From positions 14,054,501 through 14,118,500 of the forward strand of contig AP031352.1 of NCBI GenBank assembly GCA_037833965.1: DNA of 64,000 nucleotides, written 5' to 3'. Both the position numbers and the translations under genes were made by a program. The stretch's first letter is position 1; each line of letters begins with the position of its first letter. The notes under the pieces are model-generated. The model was not told the DNA's origin and did not search any database. It saw nothing but the letters and a program-made list of their open reading frames with translations. The stretch comes from Marchantia polymorpha subsp. ruderalis (taxonomy: Eukaryota; Streptophyta; Marchantiopsida; Marchantiales; Marchantiaceae). Below are positions 12,601 through 22,300 of this stretch, in pieces.

Positions 12601-13080
12601 ATGAATTTCAGGATAGACAACACATCGGGCTCGACAAATCTAGCTAGCTGCATTCACATTTCTAAGAAGTCATTCAGATTTTTACTTCTTGACTCTCTTT
12701 CTCGCAAACTCTGTCTTTCCAATCACAGACCAAACATCAGACCGAGGAGTTCTCAGCCGATTGTTTCGTCTATTTCAGAGAGCCTGCCGCTTGAATTCAT
12801 GACGAGTGTTGCGAATGCCAGCTGAGAAAAGTCCACATCTTGAACACTACGTGTGGTCGGACCCTGCAGATATCCTAGATTTAGTTTGATTTCACGTAAT
12901 CTCCGATTGTCGATAGAAAAGCACCTTATGCTAAAGTGCTAAACTGGCTCATCACAAGTAATTAAGTACTCGGCGTACATCTTTGCTTCGTTCTGGATAC
13001 TCCTCTAGAACACTTTTCTGGGTGGTTGGGTGCACTCAACATGCGATTATTCACAGTGGGCTTGAGATTTAGTGGGCTTG

Positions 13081-13990
13081 TTCACAACGACCGGGCGCAC
13101 ATTCCTGCAAATTTACAGCCCCAACGGAGCTGCTGTCAAGAAGTTGTCATTTCGAAACTTTGAGTTTAGGGATTTGAGCATGAATCTTGCGGGGGCCATA
13201 TCTTCTTGCTGCAGTGTCAACAGGAGCTGAGATTTGGTGGGCTTGTTCACAACGGACGGACGCACATACCTGCAAATTTTCAGCCCCAACGGAGCTGCTG
13301 TCAAGAAGTTGTCATTTCGAAACTTTGAGTTTAGGGATTTGAGCATGAATCTTGCGGGGGCCATATCTTCTTGCTGCAGTGTCAACAGGAGCTGAGATTT
13401 GGTGGGCTTGTTCACAACGGACGGACGCACATACCTGCAAATTTTCAGCCCCAACGGAGCTGCTGTCAAGAAGTTGTCATTTCGAAACTTTGAGTTTAGG
13501 GATTTGAGCATGAATCTTGCGGGGGCCATATCTTCTTGCTGGAGTGTCAATAGGAGCTGAGATTTGGTGGGCTTGTTCACAACGGACGGACGCACATACC
13601 TGCAAATTTTCAGCCCCAACGGAGCTGCTGTCAAGAAGTTGTCATTTCGAAACTTTGAGTTTAGGGATTTGAGCATGAATCTTGTGGGGGCCATATCTTC
13701 TTGCTGGAGTGTCAACAGGAGCTGAGATTTGGTGGGCTTGTTCACAACGGCCGGACGCACATACCTGCAAATTTACAGCCCCAACGGAGCTGCTGTCAAG
13801 AAGTTGTCATTTCGAAACTTTGAGTTTAGGGATTTGAGCATGAATCTTGCGGGGGCCATATCTTCTTGCTGCAGTGTCAACAGGAGCTGAGATTTGGTGG
13901 GCTTGTTCACAACGGACGGACGCACATACCTGCAAATTTTCAGCCCCAACGGAGCTGCTTTCAAGAAGTTGTCATTTCAAAACTTTGAGC
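13081..13990 (+). repeat. 165-bp tandem monomers in the LINE 5' region
   Basis: Units begin at 13081, 13246, 13411, 13576, 13741 and 13906, exactly 165 bp apart: five full units and a partial sixth of about 85 bp. Units differ by only a few substitutions (for example TGCTGCAGTG versus TGCTGGAGTG), so amplification was recent. Part of another unit end is visible before 13081. The array directly precedes ORF1, a position comparable to the promoter monomers of mouse L1. Because 165 is divisible by three, a repetitive antisense frame stays open, which I regard as fortuitous. Confidence 0.9.
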
Positions 13991-14018
13991 TTGTGTAACA
14001 TCTTGCAAAGTTGGGTTC

Positions 14019-14756
14019 ATGATGGATTCTGAAAACAAACTTCTCAATCTTGTGCAATCGATTTTGGAGGAATTGAAAGTGCTACGCCAAGAATTCAAGG
14101 CACAAAATGTTGCCTTGGCTGCTGCAAAGAATGAAATCAGGGAGTTGAAGATTTCTCACAAAAGTTTTGAGAAGATCATGCTCCAAATCTCTGGATCTGT
14201 TGAGGACATTCAAGACAAGGTTGGTTCTCAAGCTTCTACTGTTACTACTCCTGCTTTGCATGAAGTGGTTGAAACTCTAGAGGTGAAAATGAAGTCCTAT
14301 GCTGAAGCTACCAAGTCTGCTCATATCTCTTTCTGTCAAGAGCAAGAGATTGAAAAGGCTAATCAATTTGCTCGTATGAAGAATGTAAGGATTTCGGGTC
14401 TACCTGATTCTGAGAAGGAAGAGGTGAAGAGTGTGGTCACCAAGTTTTTGACTGAAACACTTGATGTTCCTAATCCGGATTTGGCTCATGCTTATCGTAT
14501 TGGCAACAAAGGCACACAACCTCGTGCCATTATTGTCAAGTTTGTAGATCAAGCTCAACGTGATATGGCTTTAGCTAACAAGGCCATTCTCAAGGGACGG
14601 AGGATTTGGTTAGATCCAGATCTTACACCTCTTCAAGTTGAAGCAAGGAGGAAGGAGCTTGCAAAAGTCAAAGAAGCTCAAGATGCAGGTTTTGTTGCTT
14701 ATCTACGTGATAGTCAAGCTATTATCACCAAGAGAAGGAGACAATCATCAACCTAG
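14019..14756 (+). CDS. LINE ORF1 nucleic-acid-binding protein
   Basis: This 245-residue protein would bind the LINE RNA and form the ribonucleoprotein that is copied in the nucleus. Residues about 5-75 are heptad-like and probably form a coiled coil (ILEELKVLRQEF, ALAAAKNEIRELKI). Residues about 120-190 contain an RRM-like segment with R-I-S-G-L-P and A-I-I-V-K-F, as in L1 ORF1-type proteins, and the C-terminus is basic (TKRRRQSST). The ATG at 14019 is the first in frame after the tandem monomers. The frame ends at a single TAG, and ORF2 follows in the same frame with no other stop between them. No zinc knuckle is visible in this protein. Confidence 0.85.
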   Translation: MMDSENKLLNLVQSILEELKVLRQEFKAQNVALAAAKNEIRELKISHKSFEKIMLQISGSVEDIQDKVGSQASTVTTPALHEVVETLEVKMKSYAEATKSAHISFCQEQEIEKANQFARMKNVRISGLPDSEKEEVKSVVTKFLTETLDVPNPDLAHAYRIGNKGTQPRAIIVKFVDQAQRDMALANKAILKGRRIWLDPDLTPLQVEARRKELAKVKEAQDAGFVAYLRDSQAIITKRRRQSST

Positions 14757-14780
14757 CAATCCAAGAGATTGAGGGTGTTG

Positions 14781-17700
14781 ATGTGGAACATAAGAGGCCT
14801 ATCTACAACTAAGTATGTGAGTGCACATCCGATTTGGAAGATGGCGGACATCCTCAACATTGTTGAGACTTGGGAGCATGAAAGTAATGTTATTGGAGAG
14901 ATACAAGGGTTTACTCTGGTGGGATCTACTTGGAACCATAGAAATCGACGAGCAGGAAGAGGCTTTGGAGGCATTGCTACTTTCATCAGATCTGAACTTC
15001 TTCCTATGATACATTTAGAAAGCCAAGATATTGGGAAACAATATCATTGGCTTCGTCTTGGATTGATTGGAGGATCTTACAGTTATTTGGCAGTTTGCTA
15101 CTTTGCACCATTATCCATGCAGATCTACTCCACAAGCACTTGCAATCGAAGTCAACCATTCCATCGGCTCATAGGAGATGTTCTCAAATATCAAGACAAA
15201 GGTGAAGTTTTTCTTGTTGGAGACTTCAATGCCCGCATAAGTTCCGCTCAATTTACACAATTTGATAGTTCCTTGTCTTCTCACTCTTTTGAAGAAAGTA
15301 GAGATAGTTTGTGGTCTAGAGTCTCTTGTGATCCTTGTACAAATGATTTGACTGAACATTTCTTGACTTTTGGAGCCACTTGTAATCTGAAAGTTCTCAA
15401 TGGTGTTTCTTTCTTTCCCAACTCTCACTCCAATACATGTATTTCCTCTACTGGTGTTAGCACTATAGATTATCTTTTGTCCTCTGCCACTAATAGTTCA
15501 TTTATCTCAGCGTTTGATATTCTAGAGCCTCAACCAGAATCAGATCATACACCTCTTTTATTTACTCTTTTGTTGTCAACGTCAATCCCTCTCCCTACAT
15601 GTCACTATGTTTCTACTTCCCCCAAGTTTTGTTTAGATGCTAGTAAGAAGCAACTTTATAGTGAACATTTCCAAGACCTCTTGACTTGTACTACTTGGAG
15701 CCTTGATCCACATACATCTAGTTTGCAACTAACTGAGTTGCTCCAAAACTCTGCTTCTAAGTTCTTTTTGAGACATAAGACCAGGAGAGCTAGAGGTCTT
15801 CCTTGCAATGGATGGTTTGACTTTGATTGCAAGCAAGCGAGGGCGAGATCACTTGATAAATCCTTGGATCTTCACAATCGGTTGATTATGACAAGACTTT
15901 ACAAAGACTTGGTGAAGTCCAAGAAACGAGCATTTTTGAGGCAGAAGCAAGAGTGCTTGACAAAGGAGCTCTTGGAGAATCCCAAATCCTTTTGGAGGCG
16001 GTTGGCAGTACAATCTTCTAAACCTACTCTTGATCCCAAGTCTTTGATTTCTTTTGCTGAAAAGCTTTATTTCTTTCCCAATGTTGCATCTATGCCACAT
16101 TGTGAAGGAAATCCAGGCTTATTTTCAGAAGTTGAAGTGATGACTCAACTCAGACAATTGGCAAATGGTAAATGTGAGGATTTGGATGGGCTTTCCATTG
16201 AACTTCTCAAGTGGGGAGGAGATGCTATTGGACCTATACTCACGAAAGTGTTAGAGGATGCTGCTATTCATGGCTTTCCTTCATCTTGGTCTCTACGGAA
16301 GATTGTTCCTATTCACAAATCTGGGAGCAAGGCCTTGGTGACAAACTATCGCACTATCATGGTGGGTAGTATTTTTGCCAAGTTATTTGGCAAATTGGTG
16401 GAGTCAAAGTTGAGCACATGGGCTGAATCTTGTCAGAAGAGAGCGCGGTTCCAAGCTGGTTTTCGTCCTACATTCAACACTATAGACCATATCTTGGTTT
16501 TACGTGTTCTATGGGAGAAATCCAAGGGCAATGGAAAAGCTTTGTTTTGTGCCTTCATTGATTTCAAGAAAGCTTTTGACACAGTACCTCGTGAGCTTTT
16601 ATGGCAAAGATTGCAAGCCATTGGAGTACCATCAGATCTCTTGGCAGCGGTGGCTGCATTATACCACTCAGTTCGGGCCAAGATCAACACTTCTCAAACC
16701 GAAGAGATTATCAGCACCATTGGAGTCATTCAAGGTTGTCCTCTCTCTCCCACTCTCTTTGGAGTTTTCATAGATGATATAGAAAGGTGGTTGGAGGATT
16801 GTGATAGCGAAGGTGTTAAACTTGGAGGCTTTGTCATCAAAGCTCTTTTGTATGCAGATGATGTCATATTACTAGCACGTGATGCCACTAGTTTACAGAA
16901 ACACCTCGACACTTTGGCTAGCTTTTGTACTCAAAATCAGATGGAAGTCAATTTGGAGAAGTCCAAAGTCATTCTTGTGGGCACTAGATCCAAGCTCTCT
17001 TTCTGTTACAAAGGATTAGAGTTGGAACAAGTGAAAAGTTACAAATATTTGGGCATTGATTTCTCATCTGATTATAGTTGGGCACTTTGTGTGCAAAAGA
17101 GGGTAGAAGCTGGTTTCAAAGCTCTATATTCATTGCTAAATAGATGTAGAGGAGCTCATCTAGTGTCTTGGAGTCTTAGGAAATTCTTATTCAGGAGCTT
17201 AGTGTTTCCCGTTATCTTATATGGAACACAAGTGTGGGGTCCTGGTTGTAAGAAGACAGGTTGGCAGCGTTTGGAGAGGGTGCAAAAGATCTTCTTACAA
17301 GAAGAATTGGGTGTGAGGACCCAAACTTCTTATGCGATTCTTCTTGCGGAAACAGGTTGTCTACCTCTTGAGGCTGAAGCTCTCTTTTTGACTATCACTT
17401 ACGTCAAAAGAGTGAGATCTCTTGATGCTTCTCGACTTCCTCTTGAAGCTATGCATGCCACACGTCCCAAGGGTTGGTTTGCAGATGTGGTGACTTGGTC
17501 TTTGAGGTGGAATGTGACGGAACTTGATTGGAATTTGCAACCTATTGCCCTACGCGAGCGTATTAGGGAGGAATTTCTCAGCATTATGTGGAGCACACGA
17601 GGCACCAAGATGCAGTTTTATCAACTTCATGTGAATCCTATGCTTGTTTATTGTGAGCAAGGATACTTACTTGCAGGGATATCTACTTCTTTACGTCATA

Positions 17701-17981
17701 TTATTGCTAGACATAGAACTGGATCTCATAGTCTTGGGATTGAAGAAGGGCGTTGGTTGAACATTGATAGGAGTGAACGTATTTGTAGGCTATGTGATGG
17801 AAGAAAAGTTGAGGATGAAGAGCATGTATTTCTTACTTGTTCTAGGTATGTAGAGATTCGAGGGGCGCATAAAGTTGATGTCAAGAATTTCTTTTCTCTG
17901 CTTCAACTCGAGCCTTATGATTTAGGTTGTTACATTAGAGATATTATTAGTTACCGTTCTAGTGCTTTGGGCACTAGCTAG
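14781..17981 (+). CDS. LINE ORF2: AP-like endonuclease, reverse transcriptase, zinc finger
   Basis: This is the enzyme for target-primed reverse transcription. The N-terminal endonuclease shows MWNIRGL, VETW, a GDFNAR motif near 15221, TIDYLL near 15466 and the catalytic SDH near 15540. The reverse transcriptase follows with NYRTIM, QAGFR, motif A FIDFKKAFDTV near 16555, QGCPLSP near 16731 and the active-site YADD near 16853. A C-terminal CxxC...H...C finger (CRLCDG...EEHVFLTC, 17787-17840) matches the finger common after plant LINE RT domains. The first in-frame ATG is at 14781. The frame is also open upstream through TTG codons to the ORF1 stop. The protein is about 1066 residues, a normal length for the family. 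No RNase H motif was recognised. Confidence 0.93.
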   Translation: MWNIRGLSTTKYVSAHPIWKMADILNIVETWEHESNVIGEIQGFTLVGSTWNHRNRRAGRGFGGIATFIRSELLPMIHLESQDIGKQYHWLRLGLIGGSYSYLAVCYFAPLSMQIYSTSTCNRSQPFHRLIGDVLKYQDKGEVFLVGDFNARISSAQFTQFDSSLSSHSFEESRDSLWSRVSCDPCTNDLTEHFLTFGATCNLKVLNGVSFFPNSHSNTCISSTGVSTIDYLLSSATNSSFISAFDILEPQPESDHTPLLFTLLLSTSIPLPTCHYVSTSPKFCLDASKKQLYSEHFQDLLTCTTWSLDPHTSSLQLTELLQNSASKFFLRHKTRRARGLPCNGWFDFDCKQARARSLDKSLDLHNRLIMTRLYKDLVKSKKRAFLRQKQECLTKELLENPKSFWRRLAVQSSKPTLDPKSLISFAEKLYFFPNVASMPHCEGNPGLFSEVEVMTQLRQLANGKCEDLDGLSIELLKWGGDAIGPILTKVLEDAAIHGFPSSWSLRKIVPIHKSGSKALVTNYRTIMVGSIFAKLFGKLVESKLSTWAESCQKRARFQAGFRPTFNTIDHILVLRVLWEKSKGNGKALFCAFIDFKKAFDTVPRELLWQRLQAIGVPSDLLAAVAALYHSVRAKINTSQTEEIISTIGVIQGCPLSPTLFGVFIDDIERWLEDCDSEGVKLGGFVIKALLYADDVILLARDATSLQKHLDTLASFCTQNQMEVNLEKSKVILVGTRSKLSFCYKGLELEQVKSYKYLGIDFSSDYSWALCVQKRVEAGFKALYSLLNRCRGAHLVSWSLRKFLFRSLVFPVILYGTQVWGPGCKKTGWQRLERVQKIFLQEELGVRTQTSYAILLAETGCLPLEAEALFLTITYVKRVRSLDASRLPLEAMHATRPKGWFADVVTWSLRWNVTELDWNLQPIALRERIREEFLSIMWSTRGTKMQFYQLHVNPMLVYCEQGYLLAGISTSLRHIIARHRTGSHSLGIEEGRWLNIDRSERICRLCDGRKVEDEEHVFLTCSRYVEIRGAHKVDVKNFFSLLQLEPYDLGCYIRDIISYRSSALGTS

Positions 17982-18073
17982 GGGGTTCTTTTGGTTCTCT
18001 CCTAGTTTGGAGTTGAATTGTTTGTATTGTGTTTTTTAGCCTTTTGACCCTTTGGGTCCCACGGGCTTGATCT

Positions 18074-18100
18074 ATTTACCATTTACCATTTACCATTTAC
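18074..18100 (+). repeat. (ATTTACC)n LINE tail
   Basis: Three full ATTTACC units plus ATTTAC close the element. Short tandem tails of this sort replace poly(A) in several LINE groups and mark the 3' end. Confidence 0.8.
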
Positions 18101-19546
18101 AGCTTCATGCAGAAATTCTTCTATGAAGCCTTGGATGTTAAGCGAGGAATTAATAGAAATATTCCATGAGTAATTTACTGTTAGTTTCTCGGTTGCATCT
18201 TTCCATGAAGATTTGGTTTCTCGTCTTTGTGGCATATTACTCTACTCTCAGGGAGGAGCTGAGGGTTTAGATGAATTTTGCATTGGTGCGCAACAGCTCC
18301 TTTCGATCGTTAATCAACTACCCAATGAGCTTTGTGTGATCTTGAGAGACAGCTATACTGTAATAGACACTGTGTCACTGCTGCAGTTATTCCATATTAA
18401 AACTTAAAATCAAAACGTAAAACCCAGCCAAAGCATGTGCCGGTCTGAAAATGCTTTGAATAGAAAGTAACAGAAATGATGCTTTTAAGTGAAAGCGGGT
18501 AATACTCCATACTATGTTCGTCTGCGCGTTCAAGGGCAACGAGGAAGATTATTACATCTGAGACTGAAGCAAGGAGGAGCAGTTCAGCGGTCTTCAAATG
18601 CTAATTTGAGATTCGCTGAAAGTGATAAGAAAGAGAGTGGTCGCCGGTCACAACCAAGATCCTAAGAAGAATCCACTCTGCTGTATCGGCTTTGAATAAA
18701 CACAACAACACATTAAACTTTACCACTAATGGACTATTATAATCCTTTGTCTGAAGTGTCAATCAGTCACATTGACTACTCGTACTCCTGAAACATTCTT
18801 TTCCAGTCACTCTGTAATCAACACCACCCTTCTAAGATTCTAAGAGTGGTCTGTTGCGTGAATCGATTGGAAGAATCTCCCACTTCCACTTGAAGCAACG
18901 TCCACGCGTTTAGAAATATATAATGCGCTGTGGATGCAACTCGCCTGATATTGATAAATAGAGAACTTCGATCTCCAGACTACTTTGTCGCGATTGCTTG
19001 CCTCTTACCATCGTACCTAAACCCATACCTGCCTGTCTTTCAAAAACTCTCAGAGTCCATACCAACTGCGTCATGCGGCAGAGGACAAACTCGAAGAATC
19101 TGATACTCAATTCTGCCCTCAACAAACTGCTGCTCTGATTTCTTCGTAACCCCTTGGCTCAAGGACTGCTGACCAGAAATACCCGAGTAGGAAAGAGTAT
19201 ATAGATAACTCTGACCTGACAACAGTGCTGCAAGTCGCAACAAATCAAACGAAGAGATCCGACTTCTTAACGAGTGCCAGAATTTACCGCACCAGGTTTC
19301 GGGTAATACTTTCATAAATCCCCAAAAAGCTACTCGGCAGATTTCTCATGTGGTAGATACTTAGTCACATATTGGACCTTCCCTCACAACTGGCTTGGCC
19401 CAATCTATTGCAAGCGAGTTGCAGAATTTTTTCATACTTGGTTTTCGGAGTATAGATTGGACATCTATGTAGGTTCCACTGTCACAAGAATATGCCACTA
19501 TCACAAGAATATGACAACAGGCCTAGGTGACACATGCAACTGCAAG
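18101..19546. other. gene-like fragments between LINE and E1, unassigned
   Basis: A plus-strand frame at about 18190-18405 has the pattern NQLPNELCVILRDSY, faintly like the C-terminal part of ABC1/AarF-type kinases. No catalytic motif is present, so this is only a hint. Minus-strand frames at 18910-19125 and 19040-19315 overlap and could be one frameshifted exon. None can be named. The stretch contains no repeat I can delimit. Confidence 0.25.
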
Positions 19547-19861
19547 TGTGGTACCCCACTTTTGGTAATTTTGAGGAAATTAAAACATTTTTGGAAAAAA
19601 CTGTACCCTGGCAGCAATGTAAATAGCCTTCGGTGCATCAAAACAGAGTGAATTCGGAAGATCGCGGGGATTCTCGAGGGATCTTGTAGAATCTAGGATT
19701 TGAGTGCAGCAGTAAGGATGGGCACCACCCTCCCTGCGAGCTCTGCAGTTAGGATCCCTACGGCGCAAGGCGCAAAACCCGCCTTCGGAAGCTGCGTCCG
19801 CGGCGGTAGGGAAATCCTTCATATTTAGGTCAACCCTCGGGCGCCTTGACCGAGTTAGGGT

Positions 19862-19898
19862 CTCGTTGGAAAGAGCTCGACGCACTGATTCCAACGAG
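19862..19898 (+). other. stem-loop in the E1 leader
   Basis: CTCGTTGGAA (19862-19871) pairs perfectly with TTCCAACGAG (19889-19898) around a 17-nt loop. The E2 counterpart near 34062-34100 is recognisable but decayed. It lies in the presumed leader of the coiled-coil ORF. Confidence 0.55.
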
Positions 19899-20039
19899 CC
19901 CAAGAACGCTTGGAACGGATGAGGACTTAGGGAGTTATCACTATCGGAAGATACGTAGACGTTCGCCTTCGGCGGAAGGAGTTCGCCACCGGCGGGAATT
20001 CCGCCTACGCGGAAGGGGGATCAAGTTTTGCCCTATGCG

Positions 20040-22300
20040 CGGACGAAGGAAGTTCGCCTGTGCACAGGCGAAGTAGGGTTTGAGGAGGCGCGAAGTCCGC
20101 CTACGCACAGGAGGTCACCTGTGCACAAGCGCTTCGGCGTCGGCGGGAAATCCGCCTTGGGCCCTAGAAATGCGCCTTGTGAGGTAGAAAGTGTACGGCG
20201 CCTTCTGCGCCAGCACAGCGCCACGGACGAGCAAGGAGCCGCCAGAATAATCAAATCCGTACGGACCATGCGGACGGGACGGGTGGATGCGCTCTTGGAC
20301 TGACGGAGTTGCGGCGGCGGAAGCGCCGACGAAGAGACAAGGAACGGACAGTCTGGACGGAGACGGCTGACCACGGTCAACGCCTTCCGCGCCGGCGCGT
20401 CGCCGCGGACGGAATTCGCCTGCGCACAGGCGAGCGCCTGTGCACAGGAGGATGAAGTTCCGCGCCGGCGGAGAATCCGCCGAGGAGTCTGCCTGCGCAC
20501 AGGCAGGAGTTGAACTTTTGTCCGACATGCGGACACACGCGTCGAGGCAGAAGGGGATTGGCTGAGGAGCAGTACGAACAAGTGTACCGCGCAAGGCGGA
20601 AAACTCGCCTTCGGCGCTGCGCTCCCATGTCCGCGGGGTAGTACGCTCGCGGAGTTCAAATCCGCCAATTCGAGCGTGAGAGTTTAATCGGCGACGGCGG
20701 AGCGTGAAGCCGCGCGTGAGAGCGGAGACCGTTCCAACGTAGAGCCGGCGCGGCCATCAATTGAGACGTCCTCCACGAGCAAGAGCCGACCATGACCTTC
20801 GACCGGGCGGCGGAGAGCGTCCCATTCTTGAATTCGCGATTCCACTCTCTTGTGCGAGCTGCGCGCGTCCATCTGCTGGCTGCTAAGCATTCTCGACATC
20901 GCCGCACAGAGGATTTCTTGGTGATTGAGGGAGAAGTGAGTGCGCGTGATTTGGAATTGAGGGCGATTAGAGTTTGCCGAGAGAGAAAGGAGCTCGAGCG
21001 GTGCGGAAGTAGAATGAGCGGGCGAGCGAACTCCAGGAACGCAATGACGAGACCGGGCAGATTGCGGATGCTGCCGCTTCGTCTACCACAGAACAGGCTG
21101 CGCGCTTTCGAGGAGCGCTTGATAGCAAGAAAGCTCAATTTCTTGCTATGGGGATGGAACTACATCTGTGCGGATATGGTGCGCGAGTGGCTAGAGCCAC
21201 AGGGACCACCCTCGCGCGGATTGCGTCCGCATGTTGATCGGTGGACAGTCCAAGATTGGGCGCAGGCATTGGGAAGATGTGCCGGCATGCTAGGGCATCT
21301 CCTCTTCGACAGTGAGAGCATCAAGGTGACCAAGCAGGAAGAGGCGCAATTTGTGGAGCTGTTCAAGACCGGGAGGTCTACCAAGAATGAGTACAGGACC
21401 CGCGATTACAAGGATCGATTTCGCCGGACTTTGTCCGCGGCGCTGATGCAATTACTGCAGCCACACCGCGCCTGCTACATCACATTGTGGCAGGTCTCTT
21501 TTGTGGAGTGCGTCATCGAGGGAACTCCAATTCACTGGGCGAGCATCCTGCACAGGGTGATGCGACAGCATGCTTTTGAGGAGAAGGGGGGAACTCTAAA
21601 CCATCTCTCTCCTTTCCTCATCAATTTTTATCGACAGCGGAATTGTTTGACAGCGGCGGAGCTTGAGCGTTTTCCGCCGTTGTCCGTCGACCATCCCGGG
21701 AAGTATGTGCGGGAGAATGAGGTCGACACTGATGTAGAGGAGTCACCGACTTCTACTCCATCAAGGCGAAGGGACGAAGGGAGAAACACTCCTGCAGCAC
21801 GAGTGCCGCGGAAGCGGCGATGGAGAGAAGAGTCCGAAGAGGAGCAGCATCAAGAACCCTCTGCTCCCATTCGACCGCGGCCGTTGTACGAGTCATACAG
21901 CCGGCCGAAGCAGAAGGCACGCAGACTGGTGTTACCAGCCAACAGTGCGGACACGGCGACGATTGCGACGGAGAAAGGAAGTGCGTCGCCAGAGAAGCAT
22001 GAGGAAGCGCGGACGTCCGCAGGAGCAACGGACCACGCTGCAGCCTCGACGGGCGAGAGACCGCCTACGGGCCAAGGGCCTCCGGAGTTACCACGTGCGT
22101 TGCGGACAGGTGTTCCGTTTGCGCACAGACGAGACTCCGCGGACGGACGAGACTCCGCGGACAGACGATCACAAGCGGACGTAGATCTACGCTTACGCGT
22201 GGGAAGGAGCAGTCCGCCTGTGCACAGGCGCTCGCCTGTGCACAGGTCGCCTGTGCACAGGTCACCTCCACACGTGCCGCCTGTGCACAGGCAGGAATCA
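20040..22300. repeat. interspersed GC-rich palindromes CGCCTGTGCACAGGCG in E1
   Basis: CCTGTGCACAGG, the core of the perfect palindrome CGCCTGTGCACAGGCG, occurs at least six times by hand count: near 20055 and 20433, and four times clustered at 22215-22290. Near-copies are CCTGCGCACAGG, CCTACGCACAGG and CCTGTGCACAAG. They fall both in the leader and inside the coding frame. The related motif GCCTTCGG also appears about eight to nine times in E1. Confidence 0.8.

Larger units (their letters stand above)
10601..13059. other. intergenic DNA with old repeats
   Basis: Contains repeat B copy 2 (11330-11840), a TGGGTA-rich patch (11830-12090) and repeat A copy 2 (12215-12600). The 206-codon plus frame at 12205-12825 overlaps repeat A and has no domain I recognise. 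Confidence 0.5.
13064..18100 (+). mobile_element. LINE (non-LTR retrotransposon) with intact ORFs
   Basis: The layout is: 165-bp tandem monomers (13081 to about 13990), ORF1 (14019-14756), ORF2 with endonuclease and reverse transcriptase (14781-17981), a short 3' region, and a tail of short repeats instead of poly(A). Both ORFs are free of stops and all catalytic motifs I look for are present, so the copy appears recent. I could not find a convincing target-site duplication, and the true 5' boundary is uncertain (somewhere at or just before 13064). Clade assignment (L1-like) rests only on domain order. Confidence 0.9.

Noticed and set aside
13113-13964. Repetitive antisense ORFs of 215 and 63 codons in the LINE monomers
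   Set aside because: They are open because the repeat period (165 bp) is divisible by three and one frame lacks stops. Opposite to the LINE coding strand, with no domain.
13081-13990. CRISPR-like array
   Set aside because: The repeats are contiguous 165-bp units with no unique spacers, in plant DNA next to LINE ORF1.
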